Assembly: GCF_013116825.1 (NCBI RefSeq) | Contig: NZ_JABFNS010000017.1 | Coordinates: forward strand, 1 to 64,000 | From: Myxococcus xanthus | GTDB taxonomy: Bacteria > Myxococcota > Myxococcia > Myxococcales > Myxococcaceae | Direction: 5' to 3' | DNA length: 64,000 nt | Shown here: in pieces, positions 43,009 through 54,712 of the stretch | Layout of the letters: every line of letters begins with the position of its first letter | Position numbering within the stretch: the stretch's first letter is position 1 | Program-made: the position numbers and the translations under genes | The notes under the pieces: model-generated | Databases searched by the model: none | What the model saw: the letters and a program-made list of their open reading frames with translations, nothing else | What the model was told of the DNA's origin: nothing

Positions 43009-46000
43009 ATGCGCTGCCCCACCTGCCATCGCCGCGTGGCCGAGCGCTGCCCTCGCCACGGCCCGGTCGAAGCGCGTTCCCCAGGCTCCTTGCCAGAGCC
43101 TCCGGCTGTGGCGGGCCATGTCCTGGGAGCGCCCCTGGGGCGCGGTGGGTTTGGACGGGTGTTCGCCGCGCGGCGTGAAGTGGATGGGCTGGACGTCGCG
43201 CTGAAGGTGCTGGAGCCGCTCGCGGGCGAACGGCTGGGGCGGGAGTTGGAGGCCCTGCGCCGCATCGGCCCCCCCGCTGTGCCACGGCTGCTGGGCGAGG
43301 CCACGACCCGCGCCGGTGAGCGGGTGGTCATCATGGAGCGCATCGAGGGCCCGACGCTGGCGCAGCGGTTGGCGAAGCTGCCGGGCGCCGGGGCCCTGTC
43401 CTGGGCCGATGCGGCCCCGCTGACGCGAGCCCTGGCGGAGGCGCTGGCCCAGGTCCATGCGGCGGGCGTGGTGCACCGGGACCTGAAGCCGGAAAACGTC
43501 GTGCTGTCCGAGGGGCGGCTCGTCCTGCTGGACTTCGGGCTCGCGTGGCTGACGGCCCAGGATGATGGAGCGGGGCTCTCGCCAGGGCTCACCCGCACGG
43601 GTCAGCGGCTGGGGACCCATGAGTACATGTCACCCGAGCAGTGCCGGGACGCGCGATACATCGACGCGCGCGCGGACCTGTATGCGCTTGGGGTGATGTT
43701 CTTTGAGTTGCTGTGTGGCCGGCCCCCCTTTGTCGGAGAGGCGGCAGCGGTGCTCCAGGGGCATGTCTCGCGGCGGCCTCCGGCGATGCGGACGCTCGCG
43801 CCTTGGCCGGTGCCCGCGGCGGTGGAGACCCTGGTGCAGCGGCTGCTGGCCAAGGTGCCCGAGGACCGGGGAGACAGTGCGCGGGCGCTGGCGGCGGAGT
43901 TACGCGAGCTGCAGGGCGCTGGCGATGCGGTGGGCACCCAGGCGGTGTCCGGCGCCCTGGCGGAGAATCCGCGCCGTGCCACGGAGGCGCCACGGACGAA
44001 CACGGGCCCTTCAACCGTCCCCACCCCAGACACCAGCCGAGCCACGCGCGAGGTGGCGGTCCTCGGTGTGAAGTCCTCACTGGATGCACCCGCCTTGCAG
44101 GCCTCCCTCGCCGGAAGCGGCGCCATCCTCGCGCGCGTGGAGCCGGGCCTTTGCCTCTTCGCGTTCCCCCACGAAGCGGCGGTGGAAGCCGGCCTGCGCG
44201 CGGCGCTCCGGGCCGCAGAGGTGCTGAAGGCCGCCCTCCCCCCAAACGCAACGCTCGCGCTTCATTGCGCACCGCTGCGCATTCGTGAGCGTGCAGGCCG
44301 ATTGACGGTGGGTGGCGCGGCGGTGGAGCGGCCCGAGCGGTGGTGGCCATCGTCTGAATCCGTCTCCACCCTGGAGACAGTCGCACTGACGGCCAGCGCC
44401 CGGGCCCACCTGGGCGATCTGCCCTACAGCACGCCGCATGGGGATGCGCTGACATCTCCTGACCTCCTCCTGGGCCGGGACACGGAACGGCGGTGGCTGC
44501 GCGAAGCCCTGTCGCGCGCGCAAGCACACGGCGCGCCCGTGCTGCGCACCCTGCTGGCGGAAGAAGGCCATGGCAAGACACGCCTGCTCACGACATGGCG
44601 GAGCGAACTGGAGGGCACGCCCGGCGTCTCCGTGCGCTTCGTCGAGGCGCTCCCGGATGAAGGCAGCGCGAGCGAAAGCGGCCTGCGAAGCCTCATCAAC
44701 ACCGTGCTTGGCCTGCCGTCCCAGACACCCTCGGATGAAGCGCTGCGTCGGCTGCTCGCGGACGCGCGTCCCCCGGTGGATGTGGCCACCGTGCACCCGG
44801 CGGCGCGCAGGCAACTGGTGGCGAGGGCCATCGCAGCGCACCTGTGGCGGCTCGCCGCCGCTCAACCCCTGGTTCTGCTGGTCGATGACGCGCACACGCT
44901 GGACCCCACGGCCCTGGATGCGCTGGAACTGGCGACGCTCTCCGGAGAGGGGGCCCCCCTGTGCGTGGTGCTCGCCGGCCGGCACCGGCTGCTGGGCTTG
45001 CGCCCCTACCTGGGGGAACGCGCACGAGACGCCGAACAGCGAGAGCTTCCGCCCCTTCCGGAGCATGATGCGCGCGAGCTGCTTCGCCAGTGGCTGCGCC
45101 CCGTAGACCTGATCGCCGAAGGCGTGTTGAGAGAGCTGGTGGACCGCAGCGGTGGCTCACCGCTGCGCATGCTGGAGACGGTGCGTGCCCTCCGAGGCGC
45201 GGGCGCCATCCGTACCCGTCCGGATGGGGGTGGCTACCTCGCCGCGGACGCCCTGAATGGGCTGGCCCCGGACCGCCCGGGCGCGGATGAACGGCTCGCC
45301 GAACGAAGCCTGTCGGGCCTGCCCACTGGCATGCGCGCCCCGCTCCAGGTCGCGGCGCTCCTGGGAGACGACGTGCGGCTGGAGGAGCTCACCGCCACGC
45401 TCGCCCACCTGGAGACAGACGCGTCCCTGGACCTGTCGCTGGACCCGGGCGTCGCGATGGAGCGGCTGGCGCGAGCGGGCATGCTGGAACCCCGCGGTCC
45501 GCGACGCTGGCGCTTCGAACACACCACCCTGCGCGAAGCCTTCACCGCCCTGCTCCCTCCGCCACTGAAGCGGCGCATCTGCGCGGCCGCCTTGCGCGCC
45601 CTGCCCGCGACGCCCACCGCCCGAAGGGCGCGCCTGGCCGAGTCCGCCGGAGATTCCCTCCAGGCCACGGCCCTCCACTGGAACCTGGCCGAATCGGCTC
45701 GCCACGCGCACCGCCTCCTGGAGGCGGAGCGGCACTACTCGGCCGCCCTGTCACTGGTGCCGCGCGCCGAAGAGGCCGTCCGGCTGGAGCTGCTGTCGGG
45801 ACGAGGACGCGTGCGCTACCGCCTCCAGCGCATCGACGACGCCGTGGAAGACCTGCGCGCCGCCCGCCTGCTGGCCGAGGCCCACCGCGATGTGGTGCGC
45901 GAGGCGGACTTGCTGCTGGAAGAAGCCACCGCCCTCGACTGGCAGGACGACGCGATGGGCTCCACCGCGCTGCTGGAGCAGGCCCTGCACTGCCTGAAGG

Positions 46001-46899
46001 ACGCGGTCCCCTCGGAGCTGGCCGCGCGCCATGCCCTGGCCCAGGCGCGCGTCCTCGTGCGGCGGGAGGACATCACCGGGGCCGTGCCCGCCCTGGAGCG
46101 AGCCGTGGAGGCCGCGCGGTCCGGAGAGGACTCGGAGACGGAGGCCATCGCCCTGGCCATGCTGGGCGCGATGCTGGCGTGGACCGACCGGCTGGACGAA
46201 GCCTCGCGCCGCTTCGACGAAGCCATCACCCTGTGCGAGGCGACCGGCGACACCCTGCACCTGGGCGTGGCCCTCAACAACCGGATGGTGCTGCATGTCC
46301 AGCGCCGGGACGCGGCGGGCGCTCACGCGGACCTGGAGCGCGCGGTGACCCTGGGACGCGAGCTGGGCAACGTTCAGATTGAACGGACCTCCGCCTTCAA
46401 CCTGGCGCTGCTGCTCGGCTACCAGGGCCGGGCCGTGGAGGCATTGCCCCTGGCGCGGCGGGCCGGCGTGCTGAGCCAGCGCTTCTTCCCCCGCTCCATG
46501 GCCCAGGATGCCCTGCTGGTGGCGCGCCTGTGCTGCGAACTGGGAGACCTGCCCGAAGTCGCACGTCAGCTCGCCTGGCTCGAGGAGCCGGACACGCGGC
46601 AGCGTCTGTCCCCTTCGGACGCGCTGATGCTGTCCGTGGTCCGGCGCGTCGTGAACGAGGCCCGAGACGCCCTCCCCTACGGCGCCGATGCCTGGGCCCA
46701 CCTGGTGGAAGCGTCACGCCGGTTGGCCACGCCTGATGAGCGGCTGGAGATTCTCGTCTGGGCGGCGCGCGCGGCTCGCAAGGCCGGAGATACGGTGACG
46801 CTGTTGGCTCGGGTCGCGGAGGTCGAGGAGACCGCACGCGAAGCGCCGCTGTGGACGGACCGCGTCCGCGCGCTGGTGGCCCCGACCGAAAGCCCCTAG
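43009..46899 (+). CDS. Ser/Thr kinase - cyclase-like - AAA ATPase - TPR fusion protein
   Basis: The protein is 1296 residues. N-terminal CPTCHRRVAERCPRH is a possible zinc site. The kinase domain covers ~36-305 (GRGGFGRVFAA, VVHRDLKPENVVL, LLDFGLAWL, GTHEYMSPEQC) with all catalytic residues. Residues ~345-480 look like a degenerate class III cyclase homology domain (REVAVLGV, ARVEPGLCLFAFPHEAAVEA, LALHCAPLRI). An AAA/STAND-type ATPase follows (Walker A EEGHGKTRLL near 522, Walker B LVLLVDDAHTLDP near 620), then TPR-like repeats from ~900 to the end. This is the layout of kinase/cyclase-type myxobacterial signalling proteins. Substrates are unknown. Confidence 0.88.
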   Translation: MRCPTCHRRVAERCPRHGPVEARSPGSLPEPPAVAGHVLGAPLGRGGFGRVFAARREVDGLDVALKVLEPLAGERLGRELEALRRIGPPAVPRLLGEATTRAGERVVIMERIEGPTLAQRLAKLPGAGALSWADAAPLTRALAEALAQVHAAGVVHRDLKPENVVLSEGRLVLLDFGLAWLTAQDDGAGLSPGLTRTGQRLGTHEYMSPEQCRDARYIDARADLYALGVMFFELLCGRPPFVGEAAAVLQGHVSRRPPAMRTLAPWPVPAAVETLVQRLLAKVPEDRGDSARALAAELRELQGAGDAVGTQAVSGALAENPRRATEAPRTNTGPSTVPTPDTSRATREVAVLGVKSSLDAPALQASLAGSGAILARVEPGLCLFAFPHEAAVEAGLRAALRAAEVLKAALPPNATLALHCAPLRIRERAGRLTVGGAAVERPERWWPSSESVSTLETVALTASARAHLGDLPYSTPHGDALTSPDLLLGRDTERRWLREALSRAQAHGAPVLRTLLAEEGHGKTRLLTTWRSELEGTPGVSVRFVEALPDEGSASESGLRSLINTVLGLPSQTPSDEALRRLLADARPPVDVATVHPAARRQLVARAIAAHLWRLAAAQPLVLLVDDAHTLDPTALDALELATLSGEGAPLCVVLAGRHRLLGLRPYLGERARDAEQRELPPLPEHDARELLRQWLRPVDLIAEGVLRELVDRSGGSPLRMLETVRALRGAGAIRTRPDGGGYLAADALNGLAPDRPGADERLAERSLSGLPTGMRAPLQVAALLGDDVRLEELTATLAHLETDASLDLSLDPGVAMERLARAGMLEPRGPRRWRFEHTTLREAFTALLPPPLKRRICAAALRALPATPTARRARLAESAGDSLQATALHWNLAESARHAHRLLEAERHYSAALSLVPRAEEAVRLELLSGRGRVRYRLQRIDDAVEDLRAARLLAEAHRDVVREADLLLEEATALDWQDDAMGSTALLEQALHCLKDAVPSELAARHALAQARVLVRREDITGAVPALERAVEAARSGEDSETEAIALAMLGAMLAWTDRLDEASRRFDEAITLCEATGDTLHLGVALNNRMVLHVQRRDAAGAHADLERAVTLGRELGNVQIERTSAFNLALLLGYQGRAVEALPLARRAGVLSQRFFPRSMAQDALLVARLCCELGDLPEVARQLAWLEEPDTRQRLSPSDALMLSVVRRVVNEARDALPYGADAWAHLVEASRRLATPDERLEILVWAARAARKAGDTVTLLARVAEVEETAREAPLWTDRVRALVAPTESP

Positions 46900-46978
46900 C
46901 GGGACGGCCACGCCCAGCGCTGGGGCCGAAAACCGTGTTAGCACGGGGTGTCGCCGCAACGGCACGGAGGGACGTCCC

Positions 46979-48310
46979 ATGGCCGGTGGGCCCCCACGCG
47001 AACACGCCATATCGCTCTACGGAGACGAGCTGGAACCCGGAGCGCTGGTGGGCGACTGGGTCATCGAGTCACGCGTCCACGCGGGCGTGACCGCGTGGCT
47101 CTATCGCGCGTCGCACCTGTCCACGCGGGCTCCCGCCGCGGTGAAGGTGGTGCGTGCCGAGTTCAACCACGTCACCAACGTGCTCCGCCGCTTCCAGCAG
47201 GAAGCGGACACGCTCCGGGCGCTGCGCCATCCCCACATCGTGGAGGTGCTCGAGCACGGCGACCTTCGCGACGGACGCCCCTGGCTGGCCATGGAATGGC
47301 TGGAGGGCGAAAGCGTGGACCAGTGGCTCACGCACCGAGGCCCCTTCTCCCTCGCGGAGGCGCTGACGGTGATGGAGGAACTGGGCGCCGCGCTGCACTT
47401 CGCCCATGGCCGCGGCATCCTCCACCGGGACCTCAAGGCCCAGAACGTGATGGTCATCCCCCTGGCGGAGGGCTTCACGGTGAAGCTGGTGGACTTCGGC
47501 ATCGCCCGCGTGGAGCCACCGGAGGGGCTCGCCGGCCTGACGTCCGGCGGCGCCGTGCTCGGCACGCCCGTGTCCATGGCCCCCGAGCAGATTCGCGGAC
47601 AGGCCCTGGACGCACGCACCGACCTGTACGCGATGGGCGTGCTTCTCTACCAACTCCTCACCGGGAGCCTGCCTTTCGAGGGCACCAGCGTGGTGGAGGT
47701 CGAGGAGCAGCACCTCCACGCGCCGCCACCGCACCTGGATGAGCGGGTGCACGCACCGCCAGCACTGGACGCCGTGGTCCAGCGGTGTCTCGCGAAGGCC
47801 CCTGGGGACCGCTGGCCGGACGTACCCGCCTTCCTCGAGGCCTTGCGCGCGGCGCTGGCGCCCATTCCGGATGAGACATGGGCCGTGGCTGTCTATGTGG
47901 ACCTCCGCTTCCCGGTGGCCCTGGACGAGCCCACCGACGCGGACCTGGATGCCAGGGACGCCACGCTGGACGCGGCGCTCACCGAACTGGAGACCCGTGA
48001 CTGGATGCTCGCCCTGGAGAGCGGCAACGCCGTGCTCGCGTGGAAGTCACTGCCTCCCACCTCCGAGGCCCGAGTCCCGGCCCTGGTGGAAGCGCGCCAG
48101 GTGGCGGAAGCGCTGTTGCGGCAGGCATGTGAGGCCGCGGGTGACCGCGTGGAAGTCCGCGTCTATGCGCACGCGGCCCTGTGTGAGCTGAGCACGGACG
48201 CCCAAGGCCTTCCGAGGTTGGCGGGTGGTGAGTTGCTGCGCCTGGAGTCCTGGGCTTCGGGAGGCACGGCGGGCGAGGTCCTGCTGTCGGATGCACTCGC
48301 CAGCCGCTGA
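46979..48310 (+). CDS. Ser/Thr protein kinase with degenerate cyclase-like C-terminus
   Basis: The protein is 443 residues. The kinase domain is at ~25-295: AVKVVRAEF (ATP Lys), ILHRDLKAQNVMV (catalytic Asp; K-A-Q-N instead of K-P-E-N), KLVDFGIARV and GTPVSMAPEQIRG. Residues ~300-443 (WAVAVYVDLRFPVAL, DWMLALESGNAVLAWKSLPP, GGELLRLESWASGG, GEVLLSDALASR) follow the outline of class III cyclase domains, but the metal-binding Asp pair is not evident. It lies 79 bases after the large kinase gene and ends four bases from the convergent FHA activator gene. No membrane helix. Confidence 0.88.
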   Translation: MAGGPPREHAISLYGDELEPGALVGDWVIESRVHAGVTAWLYRASHLSTRAPAAVKVVRAEFNHVTNVLRRFQQEADTLRALRHPHIVEVLEHGDLRDGRPWLAMEWLEGESVDQWLTHRGPFSLAEALTVMEELGAALHFAHGRGILHRDLKAQNVMVIPLAEGFTVKLVDFGIARVEPPEGLAGLTSGGAVLGTPVSMAPEQIRGQALDARTDLYAMGVLLYQLLTGSLPFEGTSVVEVEEQHLHAPPPHLDERVHAPPALDAVVQRCLAKAPGDRWPDVPAFLEALRAALAPIPDETWAVAVYVDLRFPVALDEPTDADLDARDATLDAALTELETRDWMLALESGNAVLAWKSLPPTSEARVPALVEARQVAEALLRQACEAAGDRVEVRVYAHAALCELSTDAQGLPRLAGGELLRLESWASGGTAGEVLLSDALASR

Positions 48311-48314
48311 GTGG

Positions 48315-49694
48315 CTACGTCCGCAGCCGGTGCCGGCGCAGCAGGCGGTACAGGTACACGCGGTCCATGTCCGCGGCGGTGGCGGCCTGCGACACCTTGC
48401 CTCCGTGGAGCTTGAGGAGCGCATCCAGGTACTCGCGCTCGAAGACCTCCAGCGCGCGGCGGCGAGCCTCCGCGTAGGGCTGCTTTGGGTCCACCAGGCT
48501 GCGCAGCACCGCTTGCGCGCTCACCTCCTCGGCGTCCGGCGGCATGGCGTCCTGGAAGACGAGGCAACGCTCCAGGTGGTTGCGCAGCTCGCGCACGTTC
48601 CCCGGCCACGCGGCGTGCTGGAGCTGCGCGATGAACTCCGGCGTGCTCAGCGCCGCGAGCTGCTCGGAGCCGGCCCCGAAGGCCGTGAGGATTCGCTCCG
48701 CGATGAGGGGGATGTCCTCGGGCCGCTCCCGCAGCGCGGGGATGATGATGCGCACCACCGCGAGGCGGAAGAACAGGTCGGAGCGGAAGCGCGCCGCGTT
48801 CACCTCGGCGCGCAGGTCCCGGTGCGTGGCGGCGATGACGCGCACGTTGACGGGCTGGTACCCGTTGGCCCCCAGCCGGCGAATCTCCTTGTTCTCCAGG
48901 ACGCGCAGCAGCTTCGGCTGCAGCTCCGCGGGCAGCTCGCCAATCTCGTCCAGGAAGATGGTGCCGCCGTCCGCCTCCTCGAAGGCGCCGACGCGGCGCT
49001 GGATGGCGCCGGTGAAGGAGCCCTTCTCGTGGCCGAACAGCTCGCTCTCCAGCAGATTGCCGGGAATGGCGCCGCAGTCCACGGTGAGGAAGGGCCCCGA
49101 GCCCCGGGCGCTCGCCTGATGGATGGCGAAGGCCGCGCGGCTCTTGCCCGTGCCCGTCTCCCCCTCCAGCAACACCGTCGCGTCGCTCGCGGCGGCTCGC
49201 TCCATGAGGGCGAAGCTGGCGCGCGTCACGGGCGACGCGCCCACCAGCTCACCGAACGTCGTGCGGTCGGAGATGAGCAGCCGGTTCGTCTCCGGGCTGA
49301 AGTCGAACCGGACGCTCACCCGGCCCAGGCGCAGGATGCTGCCGCCACGAAGATACGCGTCACGCACGTGGACGCCGTCGAGCACGGTGCCGTTTCGGCT
49401 GTCCAAATCCCGCAGGCGGGCGCCGTCGTGGTCGACCTTCACCTCGCAGTGGAAGCGCGAGACGGTGGGCTCCTCGATGACGAAGTCGTTGAGCCCATGC
49501 GAGCCGATGGAGAACGTGTCCGCGTTGCTGTCCTTGGACTGCCCAGGCTGCGGGCCTTCGACGACGGTGAATCGGAAGCGGCGAACAGCGCCCGAGGTCC
49601 CGGGCCTTCCTGTCCCTGTGGGCCGCGTCTGCTGGACGGAATCAGCCCCTTCGGCTGGACGGCCCGCCCCCTGGGGTCGCTCGGTGTGACTCAT
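48315..49694 (-). CDS. FHA-domain sigma-54-dependent transcriptional activator
   Basis: The protein is 459 residues. The FHA domain is at ~38-130 ([38 protein letters not shown]), which binds phosphothreonine. The AAA+ domain is at ~150-385 with Walker [13 protein letters not shown], the sigma-54-binding loop [14 protein letters not shown], Walker [14 protein letters not shown], and the R finger in [13 protein letters not shown]-terminal Fis-type HTH follows ([20 protein letters not shown]). It should open sigma-54 promoters when its FHA domain binds a phosphorylated partner. The adjacent kinases are likely partners. Confidence 0.93.
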   Translation of the reverse strand: MSHTERPQGAGRPAEGADSVQQTRPTGTGRPGTSGAVRRFRFTVVEGPQPGQSKDSNADTFSIGSHGLNDFVIEEPTVSRFHCEVKVDHDGARLRDLDSRNGTVLDGVHVRDAYLRGGSILRLGRVSVRFDFSPETNRLLISDRTTFGELVGASPVTRASFALMERAAASDATVLLEGETGTGKSRAAFAIHQASARGSGPFLTVDCGAIPGNLLESELFGHEKGSFTGAIQRRVGAFEEADGGTIFLDEIGELPAELQPKLLRVLENKEIRRLGANGYQPVNVRVIAATHRDLRAEVNAARFRSDLFFRLAVVRIIIPALRERPEDIPLIAERILTAFGAGSEQLAALSTPEFIAQLQHAAWPGNVRELRNHLERCLVFQDAMPPDAEEVSAQAVLRSLVDPKQPYAEARRRALEVFEREYLDALLKLHGGKVSQAATAADMDRVYLYRLLRRHRLRT

Positions 49695-49751
49695 AAGGGA
49701 TGGACGCTATCACCGTGGACGCCACGCCAGCGGGCCCGGTGGCCACTTGAC

Positions 49752-52070
49752 CTACCGGAGGCCCCATTCGACGACGAAGTCCGGCCCGTCCTCCACGCGA
49801 GACAGCCGGGCAAACGACTCCGGGCGTTCGTCCCCCGTCCACAGACCGACGAGGTCGCCCAACAGCCAGTGGGACAGTGAGCGCGCCACCCGCTGCACCC
49901 CGTCTCGCGGCACACCCGACAGCGAGCGCTGCGACTCCATCATCGCGCGCACCGTTCGCGACGGAACCACCCAGCACTCGGCCCGAGGAAACGGAGGCGC
50001 CAGGAACAGGCAGAACGCGGCATCGGTCCGCAGCAACTGCGCGTCCAGATGCTCCCGGCCCAGCCGGAAGGCGGGCAGCCATTGACCCTCTCCGCGCTGC
50101 TCGAGCTTCACCACCTGCACGGACACCACGCGCCGTGTGCGCAGGAAGTCGCCCACCGCCACGTCGAGGACGAAAGCCACCTCCACCCCCAACCGCGCGG
50201 CGGCCAAAGGCGGAGGCACGGCGTCCGGAGCCCCCTCGCCGTCCACCGGGACAGGCTCGGGCACGGGCTCCGGTTCACGGCGCCGGACCGTCATCGACAG
50301 GTCCCACGGCGAGGGCTGCCCCTGAGCCATCAACGCGGAGACGTCCGCCTTCACCCGCGCCAACTCCGCGCGCAGTGCTTCGAGCAGGTCCGCCGCGAGC
50401 GTCGCGGTGTCCTCGCGGAAGCGCTCCGGATAACGAGAAGAGAACTCCGCCTCCACTCGACCGAAGGCGCCCAGCAACAGCTCCTCCAGGTCCCGGTCAC
50501 GCAGCCACGTCCGGCCTCCGAGCGGCACCGCGCGCGTCACATGCAGGTGCCGCAACGCCTCCGTCAACGTCGCGGGGCCTGAAGCCTGCGAAGGCTCCAC
50601 GGGGGCGCCCGGCTTCCCCTTCGCCGCCGGGCCCTGGAACCAGGACTGGAGCGTCCGGACGCGGAGGCGAACGCGTGACGACGGGTGCTCCTTCAACCGC
50701 TTCACCTGTCGCCGGTCGGTCGCGGTGCGCACCAGGGCCAGCACCGTGAGCTCCGCCTCGGACGAAGCGGCATCCGGCGCGCACCAGAGGAAGAACTCGA
50801 TGGCCGCCTTGCGCAGCACGGGCTTGCGCCCCACGCGGTCAGCGACTTCCTGACGCCACGCCGCCAGTTCGTCCAGACCGGGCCGCACGGCACCGGGCAT
50901 GAAGCGAGGCCACAGCTCGGCACATTCTTCCGCCAGCCAGTGGAGCTGGTCGAATCCCGGCGCCCCCGGCTTGAGCTTCGACAGCGCGCGCTTGCGGCGG
51001 TCGAAGGCATCTGGCGCGCCCTTGCGCACGGCGGCACGGAACAACCGCTCCTCCAGCCACAGCAGCGTGAGCACCAGCCCCGGCTCGCCCTTGCGCAGCG
51101 TGGCTTGGCAGTGGTCGAGCACGAAGCGCACGGGGCCCAGGTCCGCCGAGGCCTCGAAGTCGCCGTTCACCAAAGCGCCCAGCGCCCCGCGCAGGCCGTC
51201 CACCGGTGGCGCATCGAAGCGCGCCAGCAGCTCGCACAGGTTCTCCACCACTTCGGGAGGACCGCCGACCTCCAGCGTGCGCGACAGCAAGAGCCCCGCC
51301 CGAGCGCACCAGTCCGGCTCCTTGCGTCCACCGGGGTAGCACGCCAGGAAGCCACTCATGCCGCTGCGGCCCCCCGGCGACGTCGCCAACGAGAAGAGCC
51401 GCTCGGCCAGGACCTCCGAAGCCTCCCGCCACGGCAGCCGCGCGGCCCGTGTCCGGATGAACTCCGCCAACCGGTCGCGCCCGTCCGCCGCCGTCGCCGG
51501 CATCAGCGCGCGCAGCTGCTCCAGCAGCGCGACGGACTTCGCGCCGGTGCCCAACACCTGGCGCAGGTCCACCTCCACCGCGCCGTGGAAGCGCAGGGCC
51601 CGGCCGTCGAAGGTACACGGCGCGTCGCCGACGAGGGACTGGAGCGCGTCCGGGTGCCGCTTCAGGATGCGCGTCAGCACCGTGGTGACGGTGGCCTCCG
51701 TCTCACGCCGCAACCGCGCGGCCGTGTCCGCGTCCCCCACCTCCAGCAACGCGGCCAGCATCGTCTCCTGCCGCGCCATCAAGCGCGGCAGCAGGCCCCG
51801 GGGCGGCACGGCGTAGGGCCACAGCAACTCACTGCAGGAAGAGAGCAGGAACAACAGCTCGCCGAGGGTCCGCTCGCCCTCGTCCAGGCGGCTCCAGGCC
51901 GCCGCTTGTGCCTGGGTGCGCTCATCCAGCGAAGCGCCTCGCACCCAGGCCGCGAAGGACTCGCGCCACTGGGTGGACGCGGCCATGGCCTCCGCCGCGG
52001 GCGTCCCCGTCACCGTCTCATAGAGGGACCGGAGCGACTCCGGCCACCCGGTTTCATTGACGGGCTGCAT
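49752..52070 (-). CDS. Large protein of unknown function with nuclease-like C-terminus
   Basis: The protein is 772 residues with no signal peptide or membrane helix. Residues 1-590 are almost entirely helical and Leu/Ala/Arg-rich, without a motif I recognise. The last ~150 residues look different: LGVEVAFVLDVAVGDFLRTR then VVSVQVVKLEQRG, LDAQLLRTDAAFCLFLAPPF and CWVVPSRTVRAM. That order (Glu, Asp, Q-x-x-K, then a hydrophobic strand ending in P and W-V-x-P) is seen in PD-(D/E)XK-fold domains that bind or cut DNA. The fold is inference; catalytic residues may be incomplete. It stands alone, 57 bases from the FHA activator start. Confidence 0.7.
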   Translation of the reverse strand: MQPVNETGWPESLRSLYETVTGTPAAEAMAASTQWRESFAAWVRGASLDERTQAQAAAWSRLDEGERTLGELLFLLSSCSELLWPYAVPPRGLLPRLMARQETMLAALLEVGDADTAARLRRETEATVTTVLTRILKRHPDALQSLVGDAPCTFDGRALRFHGAVEVDLRQVLGTGAKSVALLEQLRALMPATAADGRDRLAEFIRTRAARLPWREASEVLAERLFSLATSPGGRSGMSGFLACYPGGRKEPDWCARAGLLLSRTLEVGGPPEVVENLCELLARFDAPPVDGLRGALGALVNGDFEASADLGPVRFVLDHCQATLRKGEPGLVLTLLWLEERLFRAAVRKGAPDAFDRRKRALSKLKPGAPGFDQLHWLAEECAELWPRFMPGAVRPGLDELAAWRQEVADRVGRKPVLRKAAIEFFLWCAPDAASSEAELTVLALVRTATDRRQVKRLKEHPSSRVRLRVRTLQSWFQGPAAKGKPGAPVEPSQASGPATLTEALRHLHVTRAVPLGGRTWLRDRDLEELLLGAFGRVEAEFSSRYPERFREDTATLAADLLEALRAELARVKADVSALMAQGQPSPWDLSMTVRRREPEPVPEPVPVDGEGAPDAVPPPLAAARLGVEVAFVLDVAVGDFLRTRRVVSVQVVKLEQRGEGQWLPAFRLGREHLDAQLLRTDAAFCLFLAPPFPRAECWVVPSRTVRAMMESQRSLSGVPRDGVQRVARSLSHWLLGDLVGLWTGDERPESFARLSRVEDGPDFVVEWGLR

Positions 52071-52085
52071 GCTCTCTCACGCGCC

Positions 52086-54464
<2,379 letters not shown>

Positions 54465-54712
54465 GACACTCCCTCCAGGCATCGCGCGGCTGGCTGGCTG
54501 GCCGGTCGCGGCTGTGGACTCTACCGCGCTCTGGCCGCGCGGGAATGCTCATGGAACGACTGGCGCCTCTCCCGGCATACAGCGGCCACTCCGGGGCCCC
54601 CATGCCCGGCCGAACCTCTGGCGGGGCCTGCCTGCGTTGCCAGCGGCGCTCGCGGTCCAGAACGTCAGGAGACAGGCCCTGGGCGAACGCTCAACGAGAG
54701 GAGGCCATCCAG

